Shown here piece by piece: positions 26,829-37,046 of a DNA stretch of 64,000 nt. Below the pieces are notes generated by a model that had not been told where the DNA came from, searched no databases, and saw only the letters and a list, made by a program, of their open reading frames with translations. The stretch covers positions 248,001 to 312,000 of the forward strand of contig JANRLF010000002.1 of NCBI GenBank assembly GCA_033762815.1. The letters run 5' to 3'. A program made the position numbers and the translations under genes. Numbering within the stretch: position 1 is the first letter of the stretch; each line of letters begins with the position of its first letter. This DNA comes from JANRLF01 sp033762815. GTDB lineage: Bacteria; Bacteroidota; Bacteroidia; Chitinophagales; CAIOSU01.

Positions 26829-27071
26829 CTAATAGCAGTACCCACAGGCGCGCCTACCCATTCCTTTTGCTTCGGCAATTGTAACCTCTTTTACCTCATG
26901 GGTACAGTTCTTTAGTCCTCTGCAATAGTCTAAGTGGTAGACTTCTGCCCCCTTACTAACACATATTAGCACCTTCTGAGTCTGAAACGCGGAAAAATGG
27001 GAGCTAGTTGCTTTTGTGCTACTGATTGCGGTAGCTAGGGTAAGTACTAGTATCAAAGAGAAATTGCGCAT
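26829..27071 (-). CDS. Small secreted protein with Ada-like zinc-binding motif
   Basis: The 80-residue protein has a signal peptide (RNFSLILVLTLATAISSTKA). The mature part ends in VYHLDYCRGLKN, then VTIAEAKGMGRRACGYCY. The pattern Tyr-His-x3-Cys ... Glu-Ala-x2-Met-Gly-Arg-x-Ala-Cys-x2-Cys matches the small zinc-binding tail seen in Ada and at the ends of some nucleases. Here it stands alone as a periplasmic peptide. Function unknown. It ends just behind the Shango operon and is five bases from the PorP/SprF stop, in the same leftward direction. Confidence 0.65.
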   Translation of the reverse strand: MRNFSLILVLTLATAISSTKATSSHFSAFQTQKVLICVSKGAEVYHLDYCRGLKNCTHEVKEVTIAEAKGMGRRACGYCY

Positions 27072-27075
27072 ATAA

Positions 27076-28167
27076 TTAGTTTATAGGTCCTAGTGGATTG
27101 CCTTGAAAATTTACACACTTTTGCGACCTCCGTATAGAGTTCTTCGTATAGAAGATCATAGTTGCAGAGAGTTCCAACGCCCCGTATGTGGTCTGATTTA
27201 AGCCACCAATAGTAAAATCATAGCTTAGGCCCACTTGGTAACGTGTGTTATTGTTACCAAAATGCCCTGTGTGCCCAATGGTAAACACCAGCGCCTTAGT
27301 ATTGCTTCCTTCGTTAATGCGGGAGTTTCTGAAGATAAAGCCAAGGTACATGATTTTGTCATAGTGAAACTGCTGGTTAAGGAAGTACTTCCTGGTAACA
27401 TAAAAGTTAAGCCCTGAAGTGAATCCCGTAAACACATCCTGCTTCTCGAAAAGGAAGCGCGGATTCAGATATAATTTACCCTCACGTATAGATAAGCTGG
27501 TGTTGTACAAAACCGAAAACCTGAAAGGCAGCCGGGTTTCGATACCTTCCAGTGAAATGTCCGGTCGTGATAAATGGATGGTGGAGAATGAAATCTCATT
27601 GCTCCACTTTTTCGCTATGTTAAACCTCGCCACAGTTCCGGCAGAAATGTCGACAAACGCCCTTTTGCCACTTCCTTGAGGGGTAAATGCCGAGGGTTTA
27701 TCTAAATACCCTTCAGATGACACCTGGTCGGAAAATCTGAAGCGGGACCAATCAACTGCAATCTGGCTGAAGTAAACTCCTGTACCAAAGTACATGTTAA
27801 AGTTCTTTGTTTTAGTAGGCATGTGCCAGGAGTAAATTCCTCCGACTGATGTAAACCTTAAAAATCCCTCTCCTTTAAAACTTTGCATGGCTATTAGCCC
27901 CACACCACCTACCAAAGCATTATTAAACTGTTTATCGCCATACACATTGTAAGTTGAAAAAGGGCCCGGAAAGGTCTTGCCTGGTATATTAGGCCAGTGA
28001 TTACGATAATTTATCCCAACCCGCAAATCACTTGCGGCGCCTGCAAAGGCGGGGTTTTGATATAAGGGATTTAACTCAAACTGAGAGTATTGCGGATCCT
28101 GACATTTCGCCTCCTTGCAAAACACAAATAACAGGGCAAAGGCTAGTATTTTTATGAGCAGCTTCAT
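27076..28167 (-). CDS. PorP/SprF family outer-membrane protein
   Basis: The 363-residue outer-membrane beta-barrel has a signal peptide and the family opening QDPQYSQFELNPLYQNPAFA followed by YRNHWPNIPG. Many aromatic strands follow (NMYFGTGVYFSQIAVDW, YQVGLSYDFTIGGL). PorP/SprF proteins sit in the outer membrane and hold or export gliding-type T9SS cargo. It is two bases downstream of the giant adhesin gene, which has the matching type B C-terminal domain, so this pair should work together. Confidence 0.93.
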   Translation of the reverse strand: MKLLIKILAFALLFVFCKEAKCQDPQYSQFELNPLYQNPAFAGAASDLRVGINYRNHWPNIPGKTFPGPFSTYNVYGDKQFNNALVGGVGLIAMQSFKGEGFLRFTSVGGIYSWHMPTKTKNFNMYFGTGVYFSQIAVDWSRFRFSDQVSSEGYLDKPSAFTPQGSGKRAFVDISAGTVARFNIAKKWSNEISFSTIHLSRPDISLEGIETRLPFRFSVLYNTSLSIREGKLYLNPRFLFEKQDVFTGFTSGLNFYVTRKYFLNQQFHYDKIMYLGFIFRNSRINEGSNTKALVFTIGHTGHFGNNNTRYQVGLSYDFTIGGLNQTTYGALELSATMIFYTKNSIRRSQKCVNFQGNPLGPIN

Positions 28168-28169
28168 CC

Positions 28170-31100
28170 TTATCTTATTAGAGTTACTGAACCTACTTTC
28201 TTATACACTTTGCCTTCTCTGTAGGGTTTGCCTTCCCACACATCATCATCTAAAAAAGTGGCTTCTATCTTCCATACGTATACGTCCTGCGGAAGTAGTG
28301 TACCTGTGGTCATATGATGCCCGTTCCAGGCTTCACCAGGTTGTTCATTTACTATTTTGTCCGATTCCCACACCAATTCACCCCATGTACTGAATATTTG
28401 CAGGTGATAGGTAGCTAAACAACGGCCTGCAGGCAAGAAGACTCTTACAACGGGGTCGCCAAATTCAGGACTTAGTGCATTGGGTACATACAAACCATTG
28501 TCTTTATGGTCTACACTTACTTGATTCATCAGCGTGTCCTTACAGCCAAAACTATTGGTAGCAATAAGATTTACTGAATATGTGCCCTCATCAGCATAGT
28601 AATGAAGTGGTTCTGTTTCTATAGATGTATCACCATCGCCAAAATTCCATAAGTATCCAACTGCATTTTGAGAAGTATTTGAAAAATTAACGGCAATTGG
28701 GCCCGCGCACTTCTGGCTGTCAAGTACCGGCTCAAATATGCTCTCAGGTATTGGCCAGATCGTAACCAGAGCACTAATACTATCATAACTGCATGAATCA
28801 CCGGAATAAACGTGCTGCACTATGGTGTATGTTCCAGGTTGTGGTATTGAAAAGCGTAGAAGGGAGGATGTATCAGATACGGGCTGAATTATGCCATCTC
28901 CTAAGTCGTAATAGATATACTTTCCACCTACTGAACTGTTGCTTATTACAATTTCATCATGGGGACAAGCAGCCACTGGTAATAAATTAATACTTGCCAT
29001 TACAGAGTTAGGGAAAACTGCAAAATTTAAAGTATCAAACGTGTTGCCGCATGAATTATAAGCGGAAATAATAGCGGTAAAAGATGTGTCGCTATTGCCC
29101 AGGTTAGTATAGGAATGAGAAACATTGTACTGCCCATAAATAACTGTATCATTTCCGTCACCAAAATTCACTAGCATAGAATCGATATTACCAGCAGTAT
29201 TATTAGCAAAGTTGACATTTAACGGCGAACAACCTATGGTATCGTCTGGCACAAGGGCGATCTGAGGTACTCCGAATACAGTAATTGTATCCCTGTGAAT
29301 GTCTAATGACTGACACAAAGTGCTCTGCACCCACAGGGTAATAATGTAAGTGGTATCAGCACCGCTGGCGGCGGGTAGGTAAGTAACCGGATCATTAGGA
29401 ATTGCCTGGAAAGTAGTATCTCCATTGCCATATGACCAGGTGTAGCTAAAACTCAAATTGGTATTGGCCGGCAAATACCTCACAGAAACCTCCAAAGGGC
29501 CGCAACCTGACTGTGGATTAATGGTAAAGTTTGCATCTGGCCTGTCAACAATTGTAATTGACGACGTAGAACTATCCTGGCAGCCATAAGCAGTTTCAGC
29601 TGTCATTTTAATGGTGTAGAAGCCTGGACCAGAATAAGCGTGAGAAGGATTTGGTCCCGTACCTGTGGTGCCATCACCAAAATCCCACTGATAATGAGCC
29701 GCATCAACTGTAGTAAGTGTGAATTGTATCAATGAATCAGGGCATCCAATAGGGGGATTACTAAAAGTTACTGTAGGCAGCGGATGTATAGTTAAGGTAA
29801 TTATGGTGTCATTGGTGCATCCATTTGAATTGGTAACTGTCAGCTTTACCTGATAATTACCGTTTGCACTGAAGGTATGAATAGGGCTTTGAACAGTACT
29901 GGTGCTGCCATCACCAAAGTCCCAGAACCAGGAAACTAACGACGAGGAGAATGGCTGGCTAAGATCAGTAAATGTCGTTGTCTCACCTATACATGTAATG
30001 TTATAAGAAAAAGCAGGTTGAGGCAATGGATGTACAGTAATAAAAGTGGTATCGGTAGTTACGCAGGTACCGCTGCCATATGAATAGACAAGGCTATGCA
30101 AACCGGCTCCTCCCACAGCAGGATTAAAGACACCCGCTGAGCCATTTGTTACTCCTGGGCCGCTCCAGGTACCTCCCAAAGGAGTATATCCGGACAATGT
30201 TATTGCCGGGTCATTTAAGCAAAATGTATCAGTGGGTCCCGCGTCAGCAAAAACAGGAGTAATAACATATACAAATGTAAAGCTGGAATCGGAGCAGCCA
30301 AATCCATCGGTATACGCATATTTTATTCTGTAAACGCCAGTATCTGACGGTAAGCCTGAAGGAGTAAAGGAACCTGTTGAGGTAATGAAATTACTACCTG
30401 ACCATATACCGCCGGTAGGTGAACCAGTAAGCTGAGTGGAGAAATTACTTTGATTACAAATAGTTGTATCCGGTCCGGCATCTACAATGGGTAGCTGATG
30501 AATAGTGATAGTTAGCGGTATAGTATCTCTGCACCCATTACCGTCGATTGCATCTACCTGAAACGTGGTGGTATTTGTAAGATTTGCGATAACAGTAGAA
30601 CCACTGGTGGTATTTAACCCTGTACCGGGGCTCCAGGCATACGTTACAGCCCCTGAAACCGATACTGTCACATCCTGTTGAAAGCAGGCCTCGGGTTGCG
30701 CAGGAGTAAAAGTCAGGTTTGGTAAGGAATGTACTAAAATAGTGCGTGAATCTGAGGTTAAACATGTACCTGAACCAAAGCTGAATTGTAAGGTATGCAA
30801 CCCAGCGCCAGCAACTGAAGGATTAAACATACCCGTATTTGGATCAACTATTCCGGCCCCAGACCATATACCGCCTGTCAATGGAAAATTATTTACAGGA
30901 AGTACAAGCGCATCATTTAAACAAACTGTATCATTATTACCTGCATCTGCAACTAGCGGATCGATAATGCGCACAGTAATACTATCCTGTGCAGAACATC
31001 CATTTAAATCAGTAAAGGAATAATACAAAAACAAGGTATCCATTCGATTTGGTGTGAACACTCCTGAAGATGTAACATAAGGGGAACCGGTCCATATACC

Positions 31101-34100
31101 TGTACCTCCGGTGGTCGGGCTGTATCCGGTAAGGGTTTCAGCTATTGGCTGGTTACATAAATTTACATCTGGACCAGCCTCAACAAGAGGCAGTGCATTT
31201 ACCCTTACCGTGGTTGTAATAGTGTCAGCACATCCTGTTGATGAACTGGTGCCAGTTACGAAATATGTTGAAGTAGTTGTGGGCACAGCTGATACAATGA
31301 TACCTGTAGCAGACAATAAACCATTGCCACTCCAGGCGTACACTAAACCCGCTGTTGTTGCTGTAAGTAGCGCGGTGTCTCCTATACAAATGGTATCACC
31401 CGGAACAGCGAATACAGGTTGCGAATTAATTAAAATATTGATGGTATCAGTTACCTGGCAAGTACCTGACCCAATGGTGTAAGTAAGTATTTGCGTACCC
31501 CCACCTCCAACAGCAGGGTTAAAGGTTGTTCCCCCGGTTACTCCTGTTCCACTCCAGATACCGCCTGCAGGAATTGCTCCTGAGCGTTGGCTGATGTTTA
31601 CCGGGGCCTCTGTTACACACACCGGAAATCCTGTTCCTGCATCTATATTTTGTGGGGTAATGATGGTATAAATGGCTGTGTCACGGTTTACGCAGCCGTT
31701 AACATCCGTATAGGAGTATATTAAAGTATCTGCGCCGAGTCCTGCCGCAGAAGGATCATAGCTGTTTCCAGTTATAACACCACGCCCAGTCCATGTGCCA
31801 CCAGCAGGCGAACCAGACAGAGGTACTGGTATGCTTTGGTTGCAAAACTGCAAATCATTACCAGCACTTACTACCGGTAAAGGATTTACTGTAATTGTTA
31901 CCTGCCCTGTACTGGTACAATTATTAGCATCAGTACCGGTGACGGTATAGGTAAGAGTGGCTGTTGGACTCGCGGTTACTGTAGCAAGGTTTGTCGCATT
32001 TAACCCCGTTGCAGGACTCCATACATATGTCTGAGCCCCGGAAGCTGTTATGGAAACAGAGCTACCTATGCAAATTGAAGGCGCTGAAGGATTAATGGTA
32101 ATTACAGGCGACTGATTTACGGTAATGGTTACCCTTCCCGTATCCTGGCAATTAAGACCGCTGGTGCCCGTTACTATATAGGTGGTGGTAACAGTAGGGC
32201 TGGCTGTCACTGTAGCTCCCGATGTTGTATTTAATCCCGTTGAAGGTGACCAAGTATAAGTACCAGCTCCACTTGCTGTGAGGGTAGTTGATTGCCCGTT
32301 GCAAATAGTATACTGGGTGGCCGTAGCAGAAACAGCCGGTAGGGCATTGACAGTAACAGTAACATTTTGCGTTGCAGTACATCCATTGGCATCTGTCCCT
32401 GTTACTGTATATGATTGTGTAACTGTAGGGCTTGCCGTAACCGTAACTCCACTGGCTGAGCTTAAGGTGCCAGCCGGGCTCCAGGTGTAGGTAAAAGCGC
32501 CTGAAGCTGTAAGTGTTATAGAGCCCCCAATACATACAGCAGGTGCTGGCGGCGTGACCGTTACAACAGGAGGTTGGTTTACTGTTACTGTTACCTGCTT
32601 TGTGCCTGAACATCCATTTGCGTCTATGCCCGTTATAGTATAGGTTGTTGTAACGGTTGGATTAGCAGTAACTGTTGCAAGGTTTGTGGCGCTAAGTCCT
32701 GTTGAGGGGCTCCATGAATAGCTGGTTGCACCTGAGGCGGTAAGGTTTGTTGCACCACCAGCACAGTAAGCGGGCGAAGACGGCGTAACATTAACAACTG
32801 TAGGTGGGTGTACGGTTACAGTTACTACTCCGGTATCCTGACAATTTAGGCCGCTGCTGCCGGTTACAATATAGGTGGTGGTGACTGTGGGGCTGGCTAT
32901 CACCGTGGCTCCTGTTGTAGTATTTAATCCGGTAGCAGGTGTCCAGGTATAGCTTGCGCCGCCACTAGCGGTAAGGGTGGTCGATTGGCCGTTACAAATT
33001 GCGAGCTGGCTGGCAGTAGCAGAAACAGCCGGTAAGGCATTTACAGTTACAGTAACCTGTTTTGTAGCTGTACAACCATTAGCATCAGTGGCAGTTACTG
33101 TATAAAGTTGTGTTGCTGCCGGACTGGCTATAACGGTAGCTCCAGTTGTTGTATTTAAACCGGTTGCCGGAGTCCAGCTATATGTTGATGCACCTGAAGC
33201 TGCCAAGGATACCGAGCCACCTACGCAGATAGCTGGATTGGAAGGATTGACGTTAACTATGGGAGGCGGGTTAACGGTAACTGTAACTTGTTGAGTGGCA
33301 GAACAGCCATTGGAACTTATAGCTGTGACAGTGTATGTAGTGGTAACTGTAGGGTTAGCCGTCACCGTAGCAAGATAGGTAGCATTTAAACCTGTAGCCG
33401 GATTCCATGTATAAGTACTAGCGCCAGAGGCAGTAAGGGTTGTAGATCCACCGGTACAGTAGGATGGAGTGGAAGGACTGATTGAAATTACAGGAGCTTG
33501 ATTAACCGTAACTATTATCTGATCAGTAGCAGTACATCCATTTGAACTGGTTACTGTTACTGTATAGGTGGTAGTTATTGTAGGAGAAGCAACAGGATTG
33601 GCAACTGCTGCGGGTGATGTACCTGTGGATGCTGACCATTGATAAGTTAACCCCGGAGCTCCAGTTCCAGTAGGATTACCACCTAGTGTAAGCGTTCTGC
33701 CAGCACAAATAGAGGTATCAGTTCCCGCATTAGCTATTGGTGTTGGATTGTTGCTAAACGACGTACTTGCAGTGCGGCTCCCGCATTGATTAGTGGCCGT
33801 TACTGACATATTATACGTTCCATTTCCTGTATAATTAACTGGCCCCGGATTGGCAGAAGGGGAATTGGGGGGTGAACCACTTGGAAATGACCATAAATAT
33901 GTCACCGGTGATGGATTGGCGTAGCAGTTATCGAATGTTAATGAAGGATTGATTGTTCTACCATTGGAACAGAGGCTAGCAATTGGATCGATACTTATTT
34001 TAGGCGGGCCTTTTACTGTAACATCCTGAAAGGTACTGAAAGGGCCGCATTTATTCGTAACTGTTAAAGTAATGCGATATACGCCCGCCGAATCCAAGCG

Positions 34101-35795
34101 GATTGATGGATGGATAGAAGAATTAGTGGTCCCGTTTACAAAAGCAGAAGTACCCGTGGTATTGCAGGTAGAATTCTGAAAAACTACTGTCCAGTTATAA
34201 GTGGTAGGGCCACAACTGGTAAGGGTATTTGAAGTGTTAACCGCAGCAAGGGTTGCAGGGAAACAACCAGGCGTAGGTATTGTAAAGCCAGGCACTGGTT
34301 CCGGCTGGATACATACAGTTTTAATAATGGAATCTAAGCCGCATTGGTTTTTTGACTGAACACGCATCTTAATTTGATATGTTCCAACTGTGGTAAATCG
34401 TACCTGAAGAACATCACTTCCATAAGTATTGGGGTTAAATGCGTTAAGTGGGTTGGTACCCAAATTTCCACCTATGATGGTCCATCCCGTACTCGGAGTT
34501 ATCGTCCAGTTGTTAGCTGTGGTAGTATCACAAACACCTGTATTAGTTACATTGGCTCCATCAATAGAATTATTCGTAAAGGTAACAACACTATTTACGC
34601 ATGCAATTGAATCTGGTGTAATTACAAAATTTGCATCTGGAACTTGATTAGTAGTGATAGGTTCAATGGTAGCGATCGAGGTACCACAAGGATTCTCAGC
34701 TGTTACCCTCACATAAAATGTGTTTGGATAAATTGCTCCGGTAGCACCACAAGAAGTTTGTGTAAAGGTATGAACGTAATTTGCAGGGGGTGGGTGCGCA
34801 AGGGTATCATTAGGTGTTCCATCATTCTTAGCTATTACATAAATTGTCCCAGGGGGATTATTTGCCGTACCGCTTATAGGGAATGATAAAGTATATGGTG
34901 TGCATAGTTGAACGGTCGCTCCTGGATTACCAAAGCTTACTGCTGGATTTGATCCATTAAAAACGGAGTAAGTCCTAGAACTAATACAACCATTTTGTCC
35001 CGTAACTGTATAGGTTAATGTGAAATACCCTAATCCGTTATATTGATGCGTAAGAGCAGATGGTGCAACCGAACTGTTGTAATTAGCTGTATTATCACCC
35101 CAATTTATGGTGTAGTTAGAGTTTGTGGTAGTGGATTCATTATCAACATCAAGATTGAAAATCGCTCCACCGCCACAATTAGTAAATGGTTGAGCAGTGT
35201 AATTGGCCAAAGCCGGATCTGGAGTTTGTTTTACTGTAACTGTTTGACTAGAGGAAGTGGTACAGCCATTCAAAGTTGCTGTGACTGTCGCAGTAAAGTT
35301 AGATGTCGTATTACCGGTACTGCTATAAGCGTGAGATACATTTACACCAGACCCACTACTATTATCACCAAAATTCCATGAATAAGATACCCCGCTCTGC
35401 TGATTGGAAACACTAAAACCTACAGATGTACCTGCACAAGAATTATTATTAGTGATTGTAAAAGTGGGTGTATTAGGGAGGGGATTGACAGTAATAGTAA
35501 CCTGGTCAGTAACTGTGGTAGAACATCCAGGGCCACTAACAGACACCGTATATGTAGTCGTTTGTGTGGGTGAGACTACAGGACTTTGATTCGTGCTATT
35601 GAAGCCTGCAGGATTAGAACTCCAAGTGTAGGAAAATGCTCCGCTACTGCCACTAACATTTGTGGTTAAAGCAATATTAGCACCATTACAAATTGTCGTA
35701 TTGTTGATAGTATTTACCTGACAGTTTTGACTTTTAAGGTCATAACACAGCAGCAACCCAAGGATACACAAAATTAAAAATCGAAATAATACCAC
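28170..35795 (-). CDS. Giant gliding-type T9SS adhesin with PKD and Ig-like modules
   Basis: The 2541-residue protein has a signal peptide (about residues 1-22, ending KSQ). PKD-type domains (SYSWNFGDNSSGSG) lie near the N-terminus and in the C-terminal third (WFWDFGDGSTST, YQWDFGDGTTGTG, YLWNFGDGDTSIE). Between them are many Ser/Thr/Val-rich modules of about 77 residues with the pattern TLTASGAGTYTWSP and TYTVTGTDANGCTAT. The last 100 residues (LYVPNALSPEFGDPV to VGSVTLIR) form a gliding-motility-associated C-terminal domain. The protein is exported by T9SS and held at the surface, likely for adhesion. It is co-transcribed with PorP/SprF behind it. Composition is very low in Lys and charged residues in the module part. 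Confidence 0.94.
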   Translation of the reverse strand: MVLFRFLILCILGLLLCYDLKSQNCQVNTINNTTICNGANIALTTNVSGSSGAFSYTWSSNPAGFNSTNQSPVVSPTQTTTYTVSVSGPGCSTTVTDQVTITVNPLPNTPTFTITNNNSCAGTSVGFSVSNQQSGVSYSWNFGDNSSGSGVNVSHAYSSTGNTTSNFTATVTATLNGCTTSSSQTVTVKQTPDPALANYTAQPFTNCGGGAIFNLDVDNESTTTNSNYTINWGDNTANYNSSVAPSALTHQYNGLGYFTLTYTVTGQNGCISSRTYSVFNGSNPAVSFGNPGATVQLCTPYTLSFPISGTANNPPGTIYVIAKNDGTPNDTLAHPPPANYVHTFTQTSCGATGAIYPNTFYVRVTAENPCGTSIATIEPITTNQVPDANFVITPDSIACVNSVVTFTNNSIDGANVTNTGVCDTTTANNWTITPSTGWTIIGGNLGTNPLNAFNPNTYGSDVLQVRFTTVGTYQIKMRVQSKNQCGLDSIIKTVCIQPEPVPGFTIPTPGCFPATLAAVNTSNTLTSCGPTTYNWTVVFQNSTCNTTGTSAFVNGTTNSSIHPSIRLDSAGVYRITLTVTNKCGPFSTFQDVTVKGPPKISIDPIASLCSNGRTINPSLTFDNCYANPSPVTYLWSFPSGSPPNSPSANPGPVNYTGNGTYNMSVTATNQCGSRTASTSFSNNPTPIANAGTDTSICAGRTLTLGGNPTGTGAPGLTYQWSASTGTSPAAVANPVASPTITTTYTVTVTSSNGCTATDQIIVTVNQAPVISISPSTPSYCTGGSTTLTASGASTYTWNPATGLNATYLATVTANPTVTTTYTVTAISSNGCSATQQVTVTVNPPPIVNVNPSNPAICVGGSVSLAASGASTYSWTPATGLNTTTGATVIASPAATQLYTVTATDANGCTATKQVTVTVNALPAVSATASQLAICNGQSTTLTASGGASYTWTPATGLNTTTGATVIASPTVTTTYIVTGSSGLNCQDTGVVTVTVHPPTVVNVTPSSPAYCAGGATNLTASGATSYSWSPSTGLSATNLATVTANPTVTTTYTITGIDANGCSGTKQVTVTVNQPPVVTVTPPAPAVCIGGSITLTASGAFTYTWSPAGTLSSASGVTVTASPTVTQSYTVTGTDANGCTATQNVTVTVNALPAVSATATQYTICNGQSTTLTASGAGTYTWSPSTGLNTTSGATVTASPTVTTTYIVTGTSGLNCQDTGRVTITVNQSPVITINPSAPSICIGSSVSITASGAQTYVWSPATGLNATNLATVTASPTATLTYTVTGTDANNCTSTGQVTITVNPLPVVSAGNDLQFCNQSIPVPLSGSPAGGTWTGRGVITGNSYDPSAAGLGADTLIYSYTDVNGCVNRDTAIYTIITPQNIDAGTGFPVCVTEAPVNISQRSGAIPAGGIWSGTGVTGGTTFNPAVGGGGTQILTYTIGSGTCQVTDTINILINSQPVFAVPGDTICIGDTALLTATTAGLVYAWSGNGLLSATGIIVSAVPTTTSTYFVTGTSSSTGCADTITTTVRVNALPLVEAGPDVNLCNQPIAETLTGYSPTTGGTGIWTGSPYVTSSGVFTPNRMDTLFLYYSFTDLNGCSAQDSITVRIIDPLVADAGNNDTVCLNDALVLPVNNFPLTGGIWSGAGIVDPNTGMFNPSVAGAGLHTLQFSFGSGTCLTSDSRTILVHSLPNLTFTPAQPEACFQQDVTVSVSGAVTYAWSPGTGLNTTSGSTVIANLTNTTTFQVDAIDGNGCRDTIPLTITIHQLPIVDAGPDTTICNQSNFSTQLTGSPTGGIWSGSNFITSTGSFTPSGLPSDTGVYRIKYAYTDGFGCSDSSFTFVYVITPVFADAGPTDTFCLNDPAITLSGYTPLGGTWSGPGVTNGSAGVFNPAVGGAGLHSLVYSYGSGTCVTTDTTFITVHPLPQPAFSYNITCIGETTTFTDLSQPFSSSLVSWFWDFGDGSTSTVQSPIHTFSANGNYQVKLTVTNSNGCTNDTIITLTIHPLPTVTFSNPPIGCPDSLIQFTLTTVDAAHYQWDFGDGTTGTGPNPSHAYSGPGFYTIKMTAETAYGCQDSSTSSITIVDRPDANFTINPQSGCGPLEVSVRYLPANTNLSFSYTWSYGNGDTTFQAIPNDPVTYLPAASGADTTYIITLWVQSTLCQSLDIHRDTITVFGVPQIALVPDDTIGCSPLNVNFANNTAGNIDSMLVNFGDGNDTVIYGQYNVSHSYTNLGNSDTSFTAIISAYNSCGNTFDTLNFAVFPNSVMASINLLPVAACPHDEIVISNSSVGGKYIYYDLGDGIIQPVSDTSSLLRFSIPQPGTYTIVQHVYSGDSCSYDSISALVTIWPIPESIFEPVLDSQKCAGPIAVNFSNTSQNAVGYLWNFGDGDTSIETEPLHYYADEGTYSVNLIATNSFGCKDTLMNQVSVDHKDNGLYVPNALSPEFGDPVVRVFLPAGRCLATYHLQIFSTWGELVWESDKIVNEQPGEAWNGHHMTTGTLLPQDVYVWKIEATFLDDDVWEGKPYREGKVYKKVGSVTLIR
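31888..33735. repeat. Tandem 231-bp modules inside the adhesin gene
   Basis: The conserved block that reads ACnGTnA on the plus strand begins at 31888, 32119, 32350, 32581, 32812, 33043, 33274 and 33505. The spacing is 231 bases every time (77 codons). Modules also repeat as a set of three: the variant with GTATCCTG and a cognate CQDTG protein motif returns after 693 bases (near 32119 and 32812). So there are two rounds of an A-B-C set with partial sets at the ends. Confidence 0.85.
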
Positions 35796-35920
35796 TTATT
35801 TGAGTTATGGTTAAGGGGTTGAAAGATATGAAATAATTAATGAATTCTTAATCTTTAAACATAAAATACCCACTAACCCTTAGTAAGTCTATTAATCGCA
35901 GTAATTTTGGATGAATCCGG

Positions 35921-35973
35921 CTTAAGCGGCAAAGTCTGGATTAATTCAGATAATGCGGCATAATCTGGATTAA
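35921..35973. repeat. Two 24-base direct repeats
   Basis: CTTAAGCGGCAAAGTCTGGATTAA (35921-35944, differing parts CTTA and A) and a second copy at 35950-35973 share GCGGCA, then A, then TCTGGATTAA, 29 bases apart start to start. Such short directly repeated blocks occur at ends of some insertion sequences, but no transposase is near. Confidence 0.5.
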
Positions 35974-36157
35974 AACACCCTCTCATTCAACAATTTCTGA
36001 TCAAATTTTACCACAGGCAGCCCTATAAAAAATTAGGGTGTACTATGCAAGTATTAAGGTACCCGAGTTTTATATGAGGGATACTAGGCGTTCTTAGAAG
36101 TTCTGTTTGCTGTTATTTATGTTAAAGCTACTCTATATCTGTATTTTAGAAGATGCT

Positions 36158-36176
36158 CGTTAATAAATTTATTAAT
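36158..36176. repeat. Palindromic element, copy 1
   Basis: CGTTAATAAATTTATTAAT contains the perfect 16-base palindrome TTAATAAATTTATTAA. The same 19 bases recur at 36468-36486. Confidence 0.7.
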
Positions 36177-36467
36177 AGCCACTTGACAAATCGCAGGTAA
36201 ATCGCTACAGATAATTGGCCTGAAAAATTCAAGTGCATGTAGGTTTCATGCCAAGTGTACATACCTTCGCGGTATTTAGATATTACCCCTAATAAAATTA
36301 AAAGGGGGTGTTGGGAGTGGTTACGTAAATTCATCCATAACTGAAGGTGTATTTATCAAGTGTACGGATAAGTCGTACCAAGAAAACTTACTTAGCACCG
36401 TAAGTTATCTTTCTAATTGAGGATGTTACGTGGAAAGCTTTGCAAACAAAGCGTTTGAAGCAATTGA

Positions 36468-36486
36468 CGTTAATAAATTTATTAAT
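36468..36486. repeat. Palindromic element, copy 2
   Basis: Second exact copy of the 19-base element at 36158, 310 bases away. Could be a protein-binding site pair or the trace of a duplicated segment. Confidence 0.7.
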
Positions 36487-36646
36487 TTAGAGAAGAAGTA
36501 ACTATCTGTGATCCGTTAGCAAATTTAGTTTACTTCAAGAGACTCACCTTCCAAGTGTCTGCTGACAAGTGTATACTTAAACACCCCTACACTATCCATA
36601 ACTCCGACAAAATGTTGGGATGAGTGACTCGAGTGGTTAGCGTATT

Positions 36647-36937
36647 CTATTTCTCGTCAGGCCATTCAATTTCTAAAGCTGATGTTGGCACTTCAAAGAA
36701 AGGTGTCTCTTCATCTACCAAACAGACTGCTATACCATCGGGCCCTATGCATCCATGAGTAAGGCCTCGCCATAAAAACAATTGCTCGCCAGCAAGAAAG
36801 TCTCTTTTTAGCCAACGGTGATCGGCTTTAAGTAGGTCTTTGTTCAAAAAACACTTAACAGGGCCTTTAAGCAAGCGCCAATCGTAACCCTGTAATATCA
36901 TCTCGCCAAGTTGTTTTCTCATAAGATTTGAATCCAT
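36647..36937 (-). CDS. Small conserved-type protein of unknown function
   Basis: The 96-residue cytosolic protein has balanced composition and looks coding: KGPVKCFLNKDLLKADHRWL, FLAGEQLFLWRGLTHGCIGP and a final acidic strand. No signal peptide or membrane segment. I do not recognise the family. It lies 109 bases after the winged-helix gene in the same direction and could share its transcript. Confidence 0.55.
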   Translation of the reverse strand: MDSNLMRKQLGEMILQGYDWRLLKGPVKCFLNKDLLKADHRWLKRDFLAGEQLFLWRGLTHGCIGPDGIAVCLVDEETPFFEVPTSALEIEWPDEK

Positions 36938-37046
36938 GTCAAGTATTTAAGTTGGTTTAAAAATACCTCCCTGGCTTTCTCCAACTGCTAGGGAGGTTTG
37001 CAAATATCAAGTGCCACTAAATAATAGCGGGCATAGGTACTTGCAG

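Larger units (their letters stand above)
35796..36646. other. 850-bp gene-free region with short repeats and palindromes
   Basis: No convincing gene is present; the best frame (62 codons, minus strand) lacks coding character. The region holds the promoter of the giant adhesin, a pair of direct repeats near 35921-35973, two copies of a 19-base palindromic element (36158 and 36468), and several AAGTGTA-containing stretches (near 36255, 36357, 36555 and 36567). Confidence 0.6.

Noticed and set aside
31888..33735. Regularly spaced repeats that could look like a CRISPR array
   Set aside because: The 231-base units are coding, vary along their length and lie in a single long open frame of an adhesin. 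There are no short identical repeats with unique spacers.
28793..35589. Several plus-strand open frames opposite the adhesin gene
   Set aside because: They are shadows of repeated Ser/Thr/Val-rich coding sequence. They lack start context and coding character.
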